The notes under the pieces were generated by a model that saw only the letters and a list, made by a program, of their open reading frames with translations, ran no database searches and was not told the origin of the DNA. Source: Candidatus Zixiibacteriota bacterium (GTDB lineage Bacteria > Zixibacteria > MSB-5A5 > GN15 > FEB-12). Taken from it: a stretch of 64,000 nt of DNA. Shown in pieces: positions 8,134 through 17,101 of the stretch. Made by a program: the position numbers and the translations under genes. The stretch's first letter is position 1. Each line of letters begins with the position of its first letter. Location: the NCBI GenBank assembly GCA_035380245.1, contig DAOSXA010000003.1:186001-250000 (forward strand). The letters run 5' to 3'.

Positions 8134-10377
8134 ATGTTTTCGTTCATTCTTCATATCCGACGCCGGATAACTAAAATACTCAAGGTCAAGAGTGCCAGTC
8201 GCCAGGTAGTCAGGACCTCAGTGCAGTCGCGACTGCGCAAGCTGGGATTGTTGCTGCTCGTTTCGCTTCTGGTTGGTATTTTTTATCCCGGTGAGGATCT
8301 TTATGATCCGCTCGATATGCCCCGTCGCGGAGAGATCTCTCAGGAGGCAGTGATTGCCCCATTTCAGATCACGGTTTATAAGAGCGATCGTGAACTGGAA
8401 GCGGAGATGGAGCGGATCCGCTATTCTCAGGAATACATAATTGACAATGATACTTCGGTAATCGAGCGGGTATCCGATAATCTGAACGGTTTCATTGATG
8501 CCGTTAAGCGACTCAGACGCTCTAAACAAAGCGGCACGCCACTCCTCCAGGACAGCATGATCGTACAGTTGGAGAACAGTTATCCGCAAATGTCCCGTAG
8601 TGCGATTGTGCGTTCGCTGACATCAGATAATCTTGACCGTTTGAATGAAGTCCTGCAGCGTATCTATCATGACGTCATCTACAAGGTGGGCGTGGTAGCC
8701 GACCGGGCTGCTCTGGAGGACCTTCCCGCCAACGAGGTATTGATCGTCCGTGGTGATCGACGGAGCCTCTTTGCCAAGGAGATGGTGATCTCGACCGCCG
8801 AAGCGAATGGAAGACTGCTAAGTGCTTTAAATCTGGCGCGATCGACGGATTCGATCGATGTCGAGCATGCCTACATGGTCGGGCGAGTGTTTATCGAACC
8901 AAACCTGACGATCAATAAAGACGAATATAACCGTCAACTTGAGGAACGGCTGGCTTCGGTTTCGAACGTTAAGGAAGTGGTCAATACCGGGGATATCATC
9001 GTTCGTTCCGGTACGCGGGTAAACGAGCGCCAACAGCGCATTTTAGACGAGATGGCGGCAATAATGAGGGCTGAGGCCGCCAACAAGGGCTGGTTGAATG
9101 CACTCATCCCGGCATTGGCTCGGATTCTCCTTGTCCTGGCCGCTTTCTCCACACTGTATTTGTTCCTCTATGCTTTCCGGAAGGATATATATCAATCGAA
9201 TCCACGACTGCTGGCAATGTTCCTCGTGTTCGCCCTGCAGCTATTTTTAATTAATATCATCCAACGGCTGGATGTTTCCATCTATCTTTACCCGGTAGCG
9301 ATCCTGCCGATTATGATTACGATTCTGTTCGATGCCGAGGTGGGAGTGTTATCCACATTGGTACTGGCGCTTCTACTCGGGATCATGCATCGGTTCAATT
9401 TCAGTCTGTCGCTTACAACCATGATTGTCGGAACCGTGGCTTGTTTCGCTTCACGGCGAGTGCGGCGCCGGACTGATTTCTTCCGAATCATTCTCCTGGT
9501 GTCGATTGCCTATGCCGCACTGATATTCCTGGTCGAGAATCTCAAATTTACGCCGAACGATGAAGTTCTTACGGAGGTCGGTTATGGTCTGGTAAACGGA
9601 ATCGTATCGGTTCTGCTGACTATCGGTATCCTGCCGTTTTTCGAGGCATTGTTCGGGATTACCACCGATATTACGCTGCTGGAGCTTTCGGACATGAACC
9701 ATCCGTTGCTCAAACGGTTGGCGATCGAGGCTCCCGGGACGTACCAGCATTCGATCGTGGTCGGGAATCTGTGTGAGACGGCTGCCGAAGCGATTGGCGG
9801 TAATTCGTTGCTGGCGCGAGTCGGCGCTTATTACCATGATATCGGTAAGATCGAAATCCCGGAGTATTTCGTCGAAAACCAGTTGAGCGTAAAAAGCAAG
9901 CACGAATCGATTTCGGCGACAATCTCAGCTCTGGTGCTGGCTTCGCACGTGAAGCGAGGTCGTCAGCTCGGCGAAGAGGCCAATATCCCGGACGACGTTC
10001 TGAACTTCATCGAAGAACACCACGGCACGATGGTCATGACATATTTCTACAATAAGGCTCTGGAGCAGGGAGCGGATGAATCGATTATAGATAAATTCCG
10101 CTATCCCGGTCCGAAACCTCAGATCCGTGAAACCGGTATCGCGATGCTGGCGGATGCTGTCGAGGCCGCCAGCCGGACATTGGAAGGACCGTCATCGTCG
10201 CGTATCAATCGGCTTATTCAGAGGATCATCAACGATCGTTTTCAATCCGGAGAGCTCGATGATTGCCCGCTGACCCTGCGGGATCTGGCTCGAATCAAGC
10301 AGGCCTTTGCTCAGGTATTGATTGCAGCTTTCCATCATCGTGTGAAATACCCGACTAAAGATAAGGACGCCGACTGA
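8134..10377 (+). CDS. 7TM-HD membrane phosphohydrolase (PgpH/YqfF family)
   Basis: A 747-residue membrane protein. One N-terminal helix (LGLLLLVSLLVGIFYPG) is followed by an extracytoplasmic 7TMR-HDED-type domain (residues ~55-320), a block of about seven helices (~325-510), and a cytoplasmic HD domain with HSIVVGNL and YYHDIGKIEIPEYF and later EEHHGT. In Firmicutes PgpH hydrolyses cyclic di-AMP; whether this lineage makes that nucleotide cannot be told from the window. The gene sits between phoH and ybeY, the usual place. Its TGA overlaps the ATG of ybeY by one base. Confidence 0.93.
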   Translation: MFSFILHIRRRITKILKVKSASRQVVRTSVQSRLRKLGLLLLVSLLVGIFYPGEDLYDPLDMPRRGEISQEAVIAPFQITVYKSDRELEAEMERIRYSQEYIIDNDTSVIERVSDNLNGFIDAVKRLRRSKQSGTPLLQDSMIVQLENSYPQMSRSAIVRSLTSDNLDRLNEVLQRIYHDVIYKVGVVADRAALEDLPANEVLIVRGDRRSLFAKEMVISTAEANGRLLSALNLARSTDSIDVEHAYMVGRVFIEPNLTINKDEYNRQLEERLASVSNVKEVVNTGDIIVRSGTRVNERQQRILDEMAAIMRAEAANKGWLNALIPALARILLVLAAFSTLYLFLYAFRKDIYQSNPRLLAMFLVFALQLFLINIIQRLDVSIYLYPVAILPIMITILFDAEVGVLSTLVLALLLGIMHRFNFSLSLTTMIVGTVACFASRRVRRRTDFFRIILLVSIAYAALIFLVENLKFTPNDEVLTEVGYGLVNGIVSVLLTIGILPFFEALFGITTDITLLELSDMNHPLLKRLAIEAPGTYQHSIVVGNLCETAAEAIGGNSLLARVGAYYHDIGKIEIPEYFVENQLSVKSKHESISATISALVLASHVKRGRQLGEEANIPDDVLNFIEEHHGTMVMTYFYNKALEQGADESIIDKFRYPGPKPQIRETGIAMLADAVEAASRTLEGPSSSRINRLIQRIINDRFQSGELDDCPLTLRDLARIKQAFAQVLIAAFHHRVKYPTKDKDAD

Positions 10378-10820
10378 TGTTACACCTGATGATCGGCAAG
10401 GATGACGACGTCCCCTCCTTTCGAGCGCCGCGGGCGCTATTACTTCGTTTGTTCGAGATAGTAATGAGAGGGGAAAGACGACTAAAACTAAAAGGGCAGG
10501 TCAATCTCGTGTTCGTGGGGGACCAACGTATCCGGGAACTTAACCGGCTTTATCGAGGTAAAGACAAACCGACCGATGTTCTGTCGTTCAATTTGGATGA
10601 GCCGGTCGAGACCGAGGCGGTGTTCGGTGAATTGTATATCTCGATTCCCACGGCGCAAAGACAAGCCTCGGAAAACGATCTCAGCCTGACACGGGAGTTG
10701 ACCCGATTGACGTGTCATGGTTTGTTGCATTTGTTAGGTTACGACCATGAACGCTCGGTCGCTGACGAACGGCTTATGTTCGAGCGGCAGGAACTCTATC
10801 TTCAGAAGGTCGGAGTATAG
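10377..10820 (+). CDS. ybeY: Endoribonuclease YbeY (rRNA maturation factor)
   Basis: A 147-residue metalloendonuclease. The zinc-binding signature HGLLHLLGYDHE lies near residue 115, and the upstream strand LNRLYRGKDKPTDVLSFN is typical. YbeY takes part in 16S rRNA 3' maturation and ribosome quality control. The ATG overlaps the stop of the HD gene (TGATG), indicating coupled translation. Confidence 0.95.
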   Translation: MLHLMIGKDDDVPSFRAPRALLLRLFEIVMRGERRLKLKGQVNLVFVGDQRIRELNRLYRGKDKPTDVLSFNLDEPVETEAVFGELYISIPTAQRQASENDLSLTRELTRLTCHGLLHLLGYDHERSVADERLMFERQELYLQKVGV

Positions 10821-10821
10821 C

Positions 10822-12108
10822 GTGGATATTCAGCTTTGGGATTGGCTGGCGCCGATCGGAATAATCGGGGGCCTTTGGACGGGGAATGTGGTTTCGCTTT
10901 ATTCGCTGGCCGTATACATCGATCCCGACGAAGTGGAGGAAGTGTTCCCCGATCTTAAACCGGCCCGTCGTAAATTCCTGTCGCGGCTGGCTGAGGATCC
11001 AAGAGCTTTCACGCGAATGGCGACTATCTATAAGTCATTCGTGTTGATCCTGGTTACTATGGCCATCTGGCCTTTGGTCAATCTAATTCTGTACTTGACC
11101 GGTTTCCCGGATGTGGCCGTGTGGGTTCCCGGTTTAGTGTTAATCTGGCTGGCTTATCTGCTTTTTGTCGAATTCCTTCCACGACGGCACTCGCGTCGAG
11201 CTATCGGAGTCGGTTTCGCTCGCCATCTCTGGGTGATCATCGCGGTTGATTTCTTCCTGTCGCCGATAACCCGACTTTACAAACGGGTGGTGGGGAAAAA
11301 CCGCCGGACCGGTGAAGTCTCCGAGGAGGATAAGGAAGAGATTATCGAAAGAGCTATCGAGACTCTGGCCGAGGATGCCGGTATTGGCGAGTCGCTGGTC
11401 GAAGACGATGAAAAGGCGATGATAGGGCAGATCTTCCTGCTCGACCAGACAGTGGTGCGCGAGATTATGATCCCGCGTATCGACATCACCGGAATCGGCA
11501 AGAATTTGACCTTTATGCAGATTCGTGAGATAGTCCTCGAATCCGGATACTCACGTTATCCGGTTTACGAGGAGAAAATCGACAATGTGATCGGTCTTAT
11601 CTATGTCAAAGACCTGTTCAACAATATGCCTGAACCGGGTGAGGTATTCGATATCTCCAAATATCTCCGTCGGCCCTACTTCGTACCTGAAACCAAAATT
11701 ATCGGTGAACTTCTCACGGAATTTAAAATCCGCAGACAGCATATAGCCATAGCTGTCGACGAGTACGGGGGAGTAGCGGGATTGGTGACGCTCGAGGATA
11801 TCATTGAAGAGATATTCGGTGAAATTCAAGACGAGCACGACACCAAGAGTGAAGAATTCGAGAAAGTCTCCGAGGGTGTTTATCATGTCAGTGCGGCTCT
11901 CTCCGTGGAGAAACTCCAACAACACCTGGACACCGACTACGATGAAGAGGATTATGATACTGTGGGCGGCTTGATCTATGGAATGGTTGGCTCCGTGCCT
12001 ACCGAGGGCCAGCGAATCAAATGGCACGATATCGAATTCGAGGTGGCCCGAGTGGATGGGCAGCGTATCCGCAGCGTTATCGTACGCTTTCGGTCTCCAG
12101 GGATCTAA
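10822..12108 (+). CDS. CBS-domain membrane protein, CorC/HlyC (hemolysin-like) family
   Basis: About 428 residues. The best start is the GTG at 10822, one base after the ybeY stop; the same frame upstream runs inside ybeY. Three or four N-terminal helices form a shortened CNNM-like membrane region. Then come paired CBS domains (VVREIMIPRIDI through LVTLEDIIEEIFGEI, residues ~215-345) and a C-terminal CorC_HlyC domain (YDTVGGLIYG). Family members are implicated in magnesium or cobalt efflux. The last four bases overlap the convergent histidine kinase gene. Confidence 0.9.
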   Translation: MDIQLWDWLAPIGIIGGLWTGNVVSLYSLAVYIDPDEVEEVFPDLKPARRKFLSRLAEDPRAFTRMATIYKSFVLILVTMAIWPLVNLILYLTGFPDVAVWVPGLVLIWLAYLLFVEFLPRRHSRRAIGVGFARHLWVIIAVDFFLSPITRLYKRVVGKNRRTGEVSEEDKEEIIERAIETLAEDAGIGESLVEDDEKAMIGQIFLLDQTVVREIMIPRIDITGIGKNLTFMQIREIVLESGYSRYPVYEEKIDNVIGLIYVKDLFNNMPEPGEVFDISKYLRRPYFVPETKIIGELLTEFKIRRQHIAIAVDEYGGVAGLVTLEDIIEEIFGEIQDEHDTKSEEFEKVSEGVYHVSAALSVEKLQQHLDTDYDEEDYDTVGGLIYGMVGSVPTEGQRIKWHDIEFEVARVDGQRIRSVIVRFRSPGI

Positions 12109-15100
12109 TGTCTGACTAGTCGGGGGCGGGATCGTTTGTTGCGAGCCAGGATTTCTATATCGGGCAGACCGTCGAATCTGATTACTCCGTCTCCCACTTC
12201 ATCCTGATCTGAATTATCGCGACCGCAATTAATCATCTGACAGATGAGGTGATTTTTTCGGCAAAGCTCGTGCAGCTTAAGAACGCTGGGGCGATCCATA
12301 CTCCGGCTGTCACACGCCACAAAATCAGCGCTGGTAGCAAGATCGTCATCGAGATCCGACAGTGATGCTGATGCCTTCACTTGTGTCTCAGTAATCTCGC
12401 CTTGAGCCTGATAGTGCCGGACAATATGCTGATCGCTGCACAGAAGCAACATGGTTGGTCCTTTTGCTAAAGAACCGTCCAATTCATCGTGAATCGTGGT
12501 TTCCGTGACGATGGGGATGTTCAGCGTGAAAGTGGTACCGACGCCGATCACTGATTCCACGGTAAGGTCTCCATTATGTTCACGAGCAATGTTGCGACAG
12601 ATCGAGAGCCCGATACCGGTCCCAATGGCGGAATCTTCTCCCCAGACGCCTTTTGTTGAGAAAAATGGATCGAATATCCGATGGAGGTGTGAGACCGGAA
12701 TCCCTTTGCCGCTGTCGGCTACGCGTAGGATCATTTGATCCTCTCGTTGGGTCAGAGTAATAGTGACCACGCCTTCGTCACCGATGGCCTGAGCTGCGTT
12801 TATTAACAGGTTGAGAAGCAGTTGTTGGATTTTCGACGGCGACAGAATCAGCGGTTCCATATCGTCCAGACGGGTGATAATCTCGATCGAGTGACTGCGG
12901 AATTCCTTCTCAATCAGGCATACCGTTTGAGTGACGATGTCGCGTACGATAACGGCATAGCGATCGTCGGCGCGCGAGCGTGAATAACTGAGCAGGGACA
13001 TGGCGATCTCATTTGCGCCCTCGCTGAGTTGGAGGATCTGGGTTAGGGCATCGCTAGTGATCTCTTCGGCATCGTCCGCGTCTTTCTGATCGATTGCAAA
13101 TGAAGCATTGGCCATGATACCGGCCAGGTAGTTTTTGAATTCATGTGCGACACCAGCCGCGAGGGTTCCGATGGCGGACATTTTATCGGACTCCATGAGC
13201 TGTTGTTGGGTTGATAACTCGTTACTGATGTCCTCGCCTACGGCCAATAAACGGACTTCATTGGATTCTCCGATAGTCCTGACGGCGGAAATCGAGAGCC
13301 GCGCCCAGAAAGTCTTACCTCCTTTACGGCGGAGTTGTAATTTGCCGGAAAAGCGATCACCGGACAGAATCTGATCAATTAATGTCATGATGCGATGTCC
13401 CTTATCGACCGATGTTTCAAAGAGACTGATCGGTCGATCCAGCACCTCGCGGATATTATATCCGGTCTGATCGCAAAAAGCCGGATTGACATAGCGGATC
13501 CTGCCGTTGGAATCGAAGACAAAAATCATGTGGGCTGATTGATCCACGGCGGCAGAAAGCATCAGCAAATCTCGCTGGCGCTCGACACGTTCGGTTGCAT
13601 CCTGTTCATGTAGAATAACCTGATGCACTTTTCCCGTCTCATCCAGGATAGGATGAGCGTGGACTTCCAGTACTCTGGTATCGCCGGTCGAAGTCAGATA
13701 GCTGCCGGTGACCACCGCCGGTTTGCCGGACTTGATAGTCTCCTGACTGATATTGAGGAAATCAACCGAATCACAGGATTGCTCCAATCCGTCTTCCTGT
13801 ATACCACAAATGCGCCTTTTATCCTTGCGACTGAATTCAGCCGCCCGATTGGAAAGAACTATTGCCGAAGTCTTGGCGTCTATGACGAAGAATGGATCGC
13901 TGAGGGCATCGATCACCTGACTCATGAAGTCGTTTTGAAAACGGAGTCGCCGTTCCGATTCTTTACGTTCAGATACATCGCGGGTGGTCCAGAGCCGGCC
14001 GCTAAAACCCTCGGCTCGCAAAGGATGAGAGCTGATCTCGTAAACTCGGCCGTCGATCAAGTTCACTTCCTCCTCGAATATATCCTCTGAAAGGAGGAAC
14101 CGTTCGATACGAGTGGCAGCGAATTCGCGGTCGGTAAAACGTTTGGCAATATGATCTAGTAACAACTCACGATTATCAGGCATCTGGAGGTTGGGAGAAA
14201 TTCCATATAACTGGATAGCTTTGGCGTTACAACGCAGAATATGACCTTCATCATCGGTGATGACGATTCCTTCGGAAGTGGCTTCGAGGGTAGTATTAAG
14301 GAGAATCTGCCCTTTGATCAACTCCATTTCAGAGCGTACGCGATCTGATATGTCATGGATCAACGAATAAATACGCAGATTTTCGCCGCCTCCTACTGAC
14401 CAGACTGTGAGTTCGACCGGGAATGCATGACCGTCACGATGTCGAGCCGTTGATTGAAAACGACGGCGCCCCAGACCGGACTTTCCTACCTCAACATATT
14501 TCTGTATCCCGGCGATGTGCTTGACCATGAGTTCTTCGGGTATTATGAGATCGGCAAGGAATCGACCGATAGCCTGGTGATGTTCATATCCAAAGATTTC
14601 CTCGGCCTGGCGGTTCCAGGCGGTCACCTGACCGGTTGACTTGATACCGACGAATGCATCGCGGGCGGTATCTAGAATGAGGCGGCTTTCTTCTTTACTG
14701 CGCTCCAACATTCTGATCGATTCGGTTCGTTCGAGAAAACGGCCGATCGATTTTGCCATCAAATCGATCACATATTGGATGTCCGTCAGGTTCCGATTGT
14801 TATTTTCCTGGGTATTATTGGGAATTTCGGTCAATTGGAGAATTCCGCGTGACTGGTTATTAACTACGATTGTAGAGGAGATTGCCCGGTGCAAATCGCG
14901 AAAACCCTGCCCGTGGTACTGCAGGCCCTCGATCAGAATGCGCGCCGCCAGGCGGTTTTTCTCTCCCAGAAAGGTTGGCAGAGAGTCCACTAATGTCTGA
15001 AGCAATTCATCGGTGCTTTGGCTGGTGTCCTCTAGCAGTTGACCGACATGGTTCAGGCTCTTCACCTGACGTAGTTGAGCATCGACATGAGCTTTCTCAG

Positions 15101-16055
15101 TCTCGAGTTCCTTCTCGACGCGACTGCGTTCCGTAATGTCGTTACCATAAAGACAGGTCGATTGAGTTGCCCGATTGGCTACTGCCGTGAAGAGAAACTT
15201 CCGACCGGCAGCGAAGACAGTCAATGATGGAGATACACCGTCACTCATTTTCAACAGTGACTCCATTTCAATTTCAGGCAGGATATCGGAAAGAAGTTGT
15301 CCAATGGCATTGGAACCGACGATGGCGGAGGCCGCGAGGTTCTGAGCCGTTATCGTTCCTATTGAATCGATCAATAGCACCGGGGAAGGGTTGTTGCGGA
15401 AGAATGCCGCTTGTCGTCTCAGATTTAATTCCTGTTTTTTCTGAACGGTCATATCACTGGTGGATACAGCTACTAATACCGGATGATTCTCCATCGAGGA
15501 CATAACCGAGATATTAGTCAGAGACGGGAAAGTGCTGCCGTCACGTCTTATATTGGTAAATTCAAGCGGACCAAATTGGTCGCCGGTCATCAGTCTTAAC
15601 CATAGTTGCTGTAGTTTGGGATGCTGATCCTCGGGGTGGATTATAGTGAAGTGCCGACCGATCATGTCCTGAGCTGTATAACCGTGAAGATCGGCCATGC
15701 GCGGATTGACATATATGAATTTCCCTTCGAAATTGATGACACAGAATCCCATCAGGGCGGAGTCGGTCAGGAGACGATAAATACTCAATTCATTCAATTC
15801 ATATTCTTGTTGATGAATACGTCGAATAGCGAAAACCAGCCGACGGATGACTACGACAGTGAGGGCTGCCAGTAGCGGGAGAATGAAATTAATAAGACGC
15901 GTTTCCGTGGAATGGGTTTCCAACGACCACGAACGGGTAGCCGTCAGAACAAATGCCGCCAGAATAAATCCCACGGATACGATGATGGCATCGATAACAG
16001 GCGAGGGGATTCTTTTTAAAATGCCTTTTGTGGATTGATCAACGCTATGATTCAA
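12105..16055 (-). CDS. Hybrid-sized multi-PAS sensor histidine kinase
   Basis: A 1316-residue membrane-anchored kinase. Two N-terminal helices (residues ~17-75) precede six PAS domains and one GAF-like segment between PAS2 and PAS3. The fifth PAS contains a Cys pair (RRICGIQEDGLEQSC). The dimerisation helix carries the phosphoacceptor His971 in VAHEFKNYL. The ATPase has an N box (LLNLLINAAQAI), DSGKGI, FDPFFSTKG and GTGIGLSI. About 120 residues follow the kinase core and look like a receiver fold without a clear phosphoacceptor Asp. The start is a TTG at 16055. The single-domain response regulator gene lies 171 bases upstream on the same strand and is the likely partner. The signal is unknown. 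Confidence 0.93.
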   Translation of the reverse strand: MNHSVDQSTKGILKRIPSPVIDAIIVSVGFILAAFVLTATRSWSLETHSTETRLINFILPLLAALTVVVIRRLVFAIRRIHQQEYELNELSIYRLLTDSALMGFCVINFEGKFIYVNPRMADLHGYTAQDMIGRHFTIIHPEDQHPKLQQLWLRLMTGDQFGPLEFTNIRRDGSTFPSLTNISVMSSMENHPVLVAVSTSDMTVQKKQELNLRRQAAFFRNNPSPVLLIDSIGTITAQNLAASAIVGSNAIGQLLSDILPEIEMESLLKMSDGVSPSLTVFAAGRKFLFTAVANRATQSTCLYGNDITERSRVEKELETEKAHVDAQLRQVKSLNHVGQLLEDTSQSTDELLQTLVDSLPTFLGEKNRLAARILIEGLQYHGQGFRDLHRAISSTIVVNNQSRGILQLTEIPNNTQENNNRNLTDIQYVIDLMAKSIGRFLERTESIRMLERSKEESRLILDTARDAFVGIKSTGQVTAWNRQAEEIFGYEHHQAIGRFLADLIIPEELMVKHIAGIQKYVEVGKSGLGRRRFQSTARHRDGHAFPVELTVWSVGGGENLRIYSLIHDISDRVRSEMELIKGQILLNTTLEATSEGIVITDDEGHILRCNAKAIQLYGISPNLQMPDNRELLLDHIAKRFTDREFAATRIERFLLSEDIFEEEVNLIDGRVYEISSHPLRAEGFSGRLWTTRDVSERKESERRLRFQNDFMSQVIDALSDPFFVIDAKTSAIVLSNRAAEFSRKDKRRICGIQEDGLEQSCDSVDFLNISQETIKSGKPAVVTGSYLTSTGDTRVLEVHAHPILDETGKVHQVILHEQDATERVERQRDLLMLSAAVDQSAHMIFVFDSNGRIRYVNPAFCDQTGYNIREVLDRPISLFETSVDKGHRIMTLIDQILSGDRFSGKLQLRRKGGKTFWARLSISAVRTIGESNEVRLLAVGEDISNELSTQQQLMESDKMSAIGTLAAGVAHEFKNYLAGIMANASFAIDQKDADDAEEITSDALTQILQLSEGANEIAMSLLSYSRSRADDRYAVIVRDIVTQTVCLIEKEFRSHSIEIITRLDDMEPLILSPSKIQQLLLNLLINAAQAIGDEGVVTITLTQREDQMILRVADSGKGIPVSHLHRIFDPFFSTKGVWGEDSAIGTGIGLSICRNIAREHNGDLTVESVIGVGTTFTLNIPIVTETTIHDELDGSLAKGPTMLLLCSDQHIVRHYQAQGEITETQVKASASLSDLDDDLATSADFVACDSRSMDRPSVLKLHELCRKNHLICQMINCGRDNSDQDEVGDGVIRFDGLPDIEILARNKRSRPRLVRH

Positions 16056-16226
16056 TGAATCGGCTTTCTTCAGTTAGCTCCTGGGGCAAAGGGCAATTCT
16101 TTAGTAGTCGGTTATGACTTCGGCCAAATAGCAAGCATATCTGACCGAACAGCCCCATTTTCCGGTTATAATCCCTCTATTCTGTTATCGGCAAGGGTCT
16201 AAAAAGGCTTGAATTGAGGACAGAGC

Positions 16227-16634
16227 CTAACGTCTGGCTTCCTGACGACGGGCCAGGGCTTGACGTTTCACCAGCAGGGTATTCAATGTGCGGGCGATTT
16301 CCACGTTTTTGAACGGTTTGGTTATATAATAATCAGCACCTGCTTTGAGGGCATCCTGGGCTGTGTACTGACCGGCATAAGCTGTAATCAGGATAACGGT
16401 GATGCCTTTGTGATCCTGTTTTATCCGATTCAGGAGTTCTATCCCGTCTAGATTGGGCATCCTGATATCGGAGATCACGAAGTCGTAGGTTTTTTCCTGG
16501 ATCTTTTTCAGGGCATCTTTACCATCGATGGCTTCTTCCACTGCAAATCCCTCTCGAGCAACGATCCTCCCGAGAATCTGGCGCAGGAACTGTTCATCGT
16601 CTACTATGAGTACAGATGCCTTGGAGCCCATCAA
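16227..16634 (-). CDS. Single-domain response regulator (receiver only)
   Basis: 135 residues forming one CheY-like receiver. The acidic pair is in VDDE (12-13), the phosphoacceptor is Asp56 in ISDIRMP, and the conserved Thr and Lys are in LITAYAG and YITKPF. There is no output domain, only a short basic tail (RQALARRQEARR). It probably relays phosphate from, or modulates, the large kinase encoded just downstream. The start may be either of the first two Met codons. Confidence 0.93.
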   Translation of the reverse strand: MMGSKASVLIVDDEQFLRQILGRIVAREGFAVEEAIDGKDALKKIQEKTYDFVISDIRMPNLDGIELLNRIKQDHKGITVILITAYAGQYTAQDALKAGADYYITKPFKNVEIARTLNTLLVKRQALARRQEARR

Positions 16635-16747
16635 AATCCTCTTCCATAGATGGTCTGATATTGGATATTTCTGAAACCAATCGGTATCAAACCCTTTCTA
16701 TTATGGTCGGCGATAACAGGCCAAAGGTTAAGTTGTTCTGAACAAAA

Positions 16748-16764
16748 AGTATCTGAGAGATACC
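16748..16764 (-). terminator. Intrinsic terminator downstream of the zinc-ribbon gene
   Basis: On the minus strand GGTATCT, a CTC loop and AGATACT form a seven-pair stem (one G-U) followed directly by TTTTTG. It lies 17 bases beyond the stop of the small zinc-ribbon gene and separates it from the response regulator gene. Confidence 0.7.
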
Positions 16765-16780
16765 ATAACCTCTTTTTATT

Positions 16781-17002
16781 TCAGTCGCCGGACCAGAAGT
16801 GGAACCAGATGATAATTACTAGAAGCAAGCTGAATAGCACCCCGGTCAGGAATCCGGTACGAAAGGTATTTAGCTTATAAATAAAAGCCTTTTTCTTGCG
16901 ATTTGAGCTTAAATCGGCCTGACAGTGTTTACAGCGGGTGGCTCCCGCGGCAATCGGTTCCAGACAGAACGGGCACTTGGTCAGTTGCTTGACTACTACC
17001 AT
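16781..17002 (-). CDS. Small zinc-ribbon membrane protein
   Basis: 73 residues. An N-terminal zinc ribbon (CPFCLEPIAAGATRCKHCQ) precedes a basic stretch and one strongly hydrophobic helix (FLTGVLFSLLLVIIIWFHFW). No enzyme motif is present. Proteins of this build are common and mostly uncharacterised. It has its own terminator, and another terminator separates it from the GH57 gene, so it is probably transcribed alone. Confidence 0.75.
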   Translation of the reverse strand: MVVVKQLTKCPFCLEPIAAGATRCKHCQADLSSNRKKKAFIYKLNTFRTGFLTGVLFSLLLVIIIWFHFWSGD

Positions 17003-17043
17003 AAGATTAACTACCTGGACAGGACGGTGTCGGGCAAGAAAAA

Positions 17044-17077
17044 AACGAGACTGAACTTCTGAAGGATCAGTCTCGTT
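17044..17077 (-). terminator. Intrinsic terminator downstream of the GH57 gene
   Basis: AACGAGACTGA and TCAGTCTCGTT form a perfect 11-pair stem. On the minus strand the hairpin is followed by TTTTTTTCTT. It lies 25 bases past the GH57 stop and is one of the strongest terminators in the window. Confidence 0.85.
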
Positions 17078-17101
17078 AATTAGTTATCGTTCCCGGCCCG
17101 G

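Noticed and set aside
5296..12108. Loss of reading frame or fusion within the aspS to CBS run
   Set aside because: All five proteins have normal length and complete motifs; the one-base overlaps are ordinary coupling.
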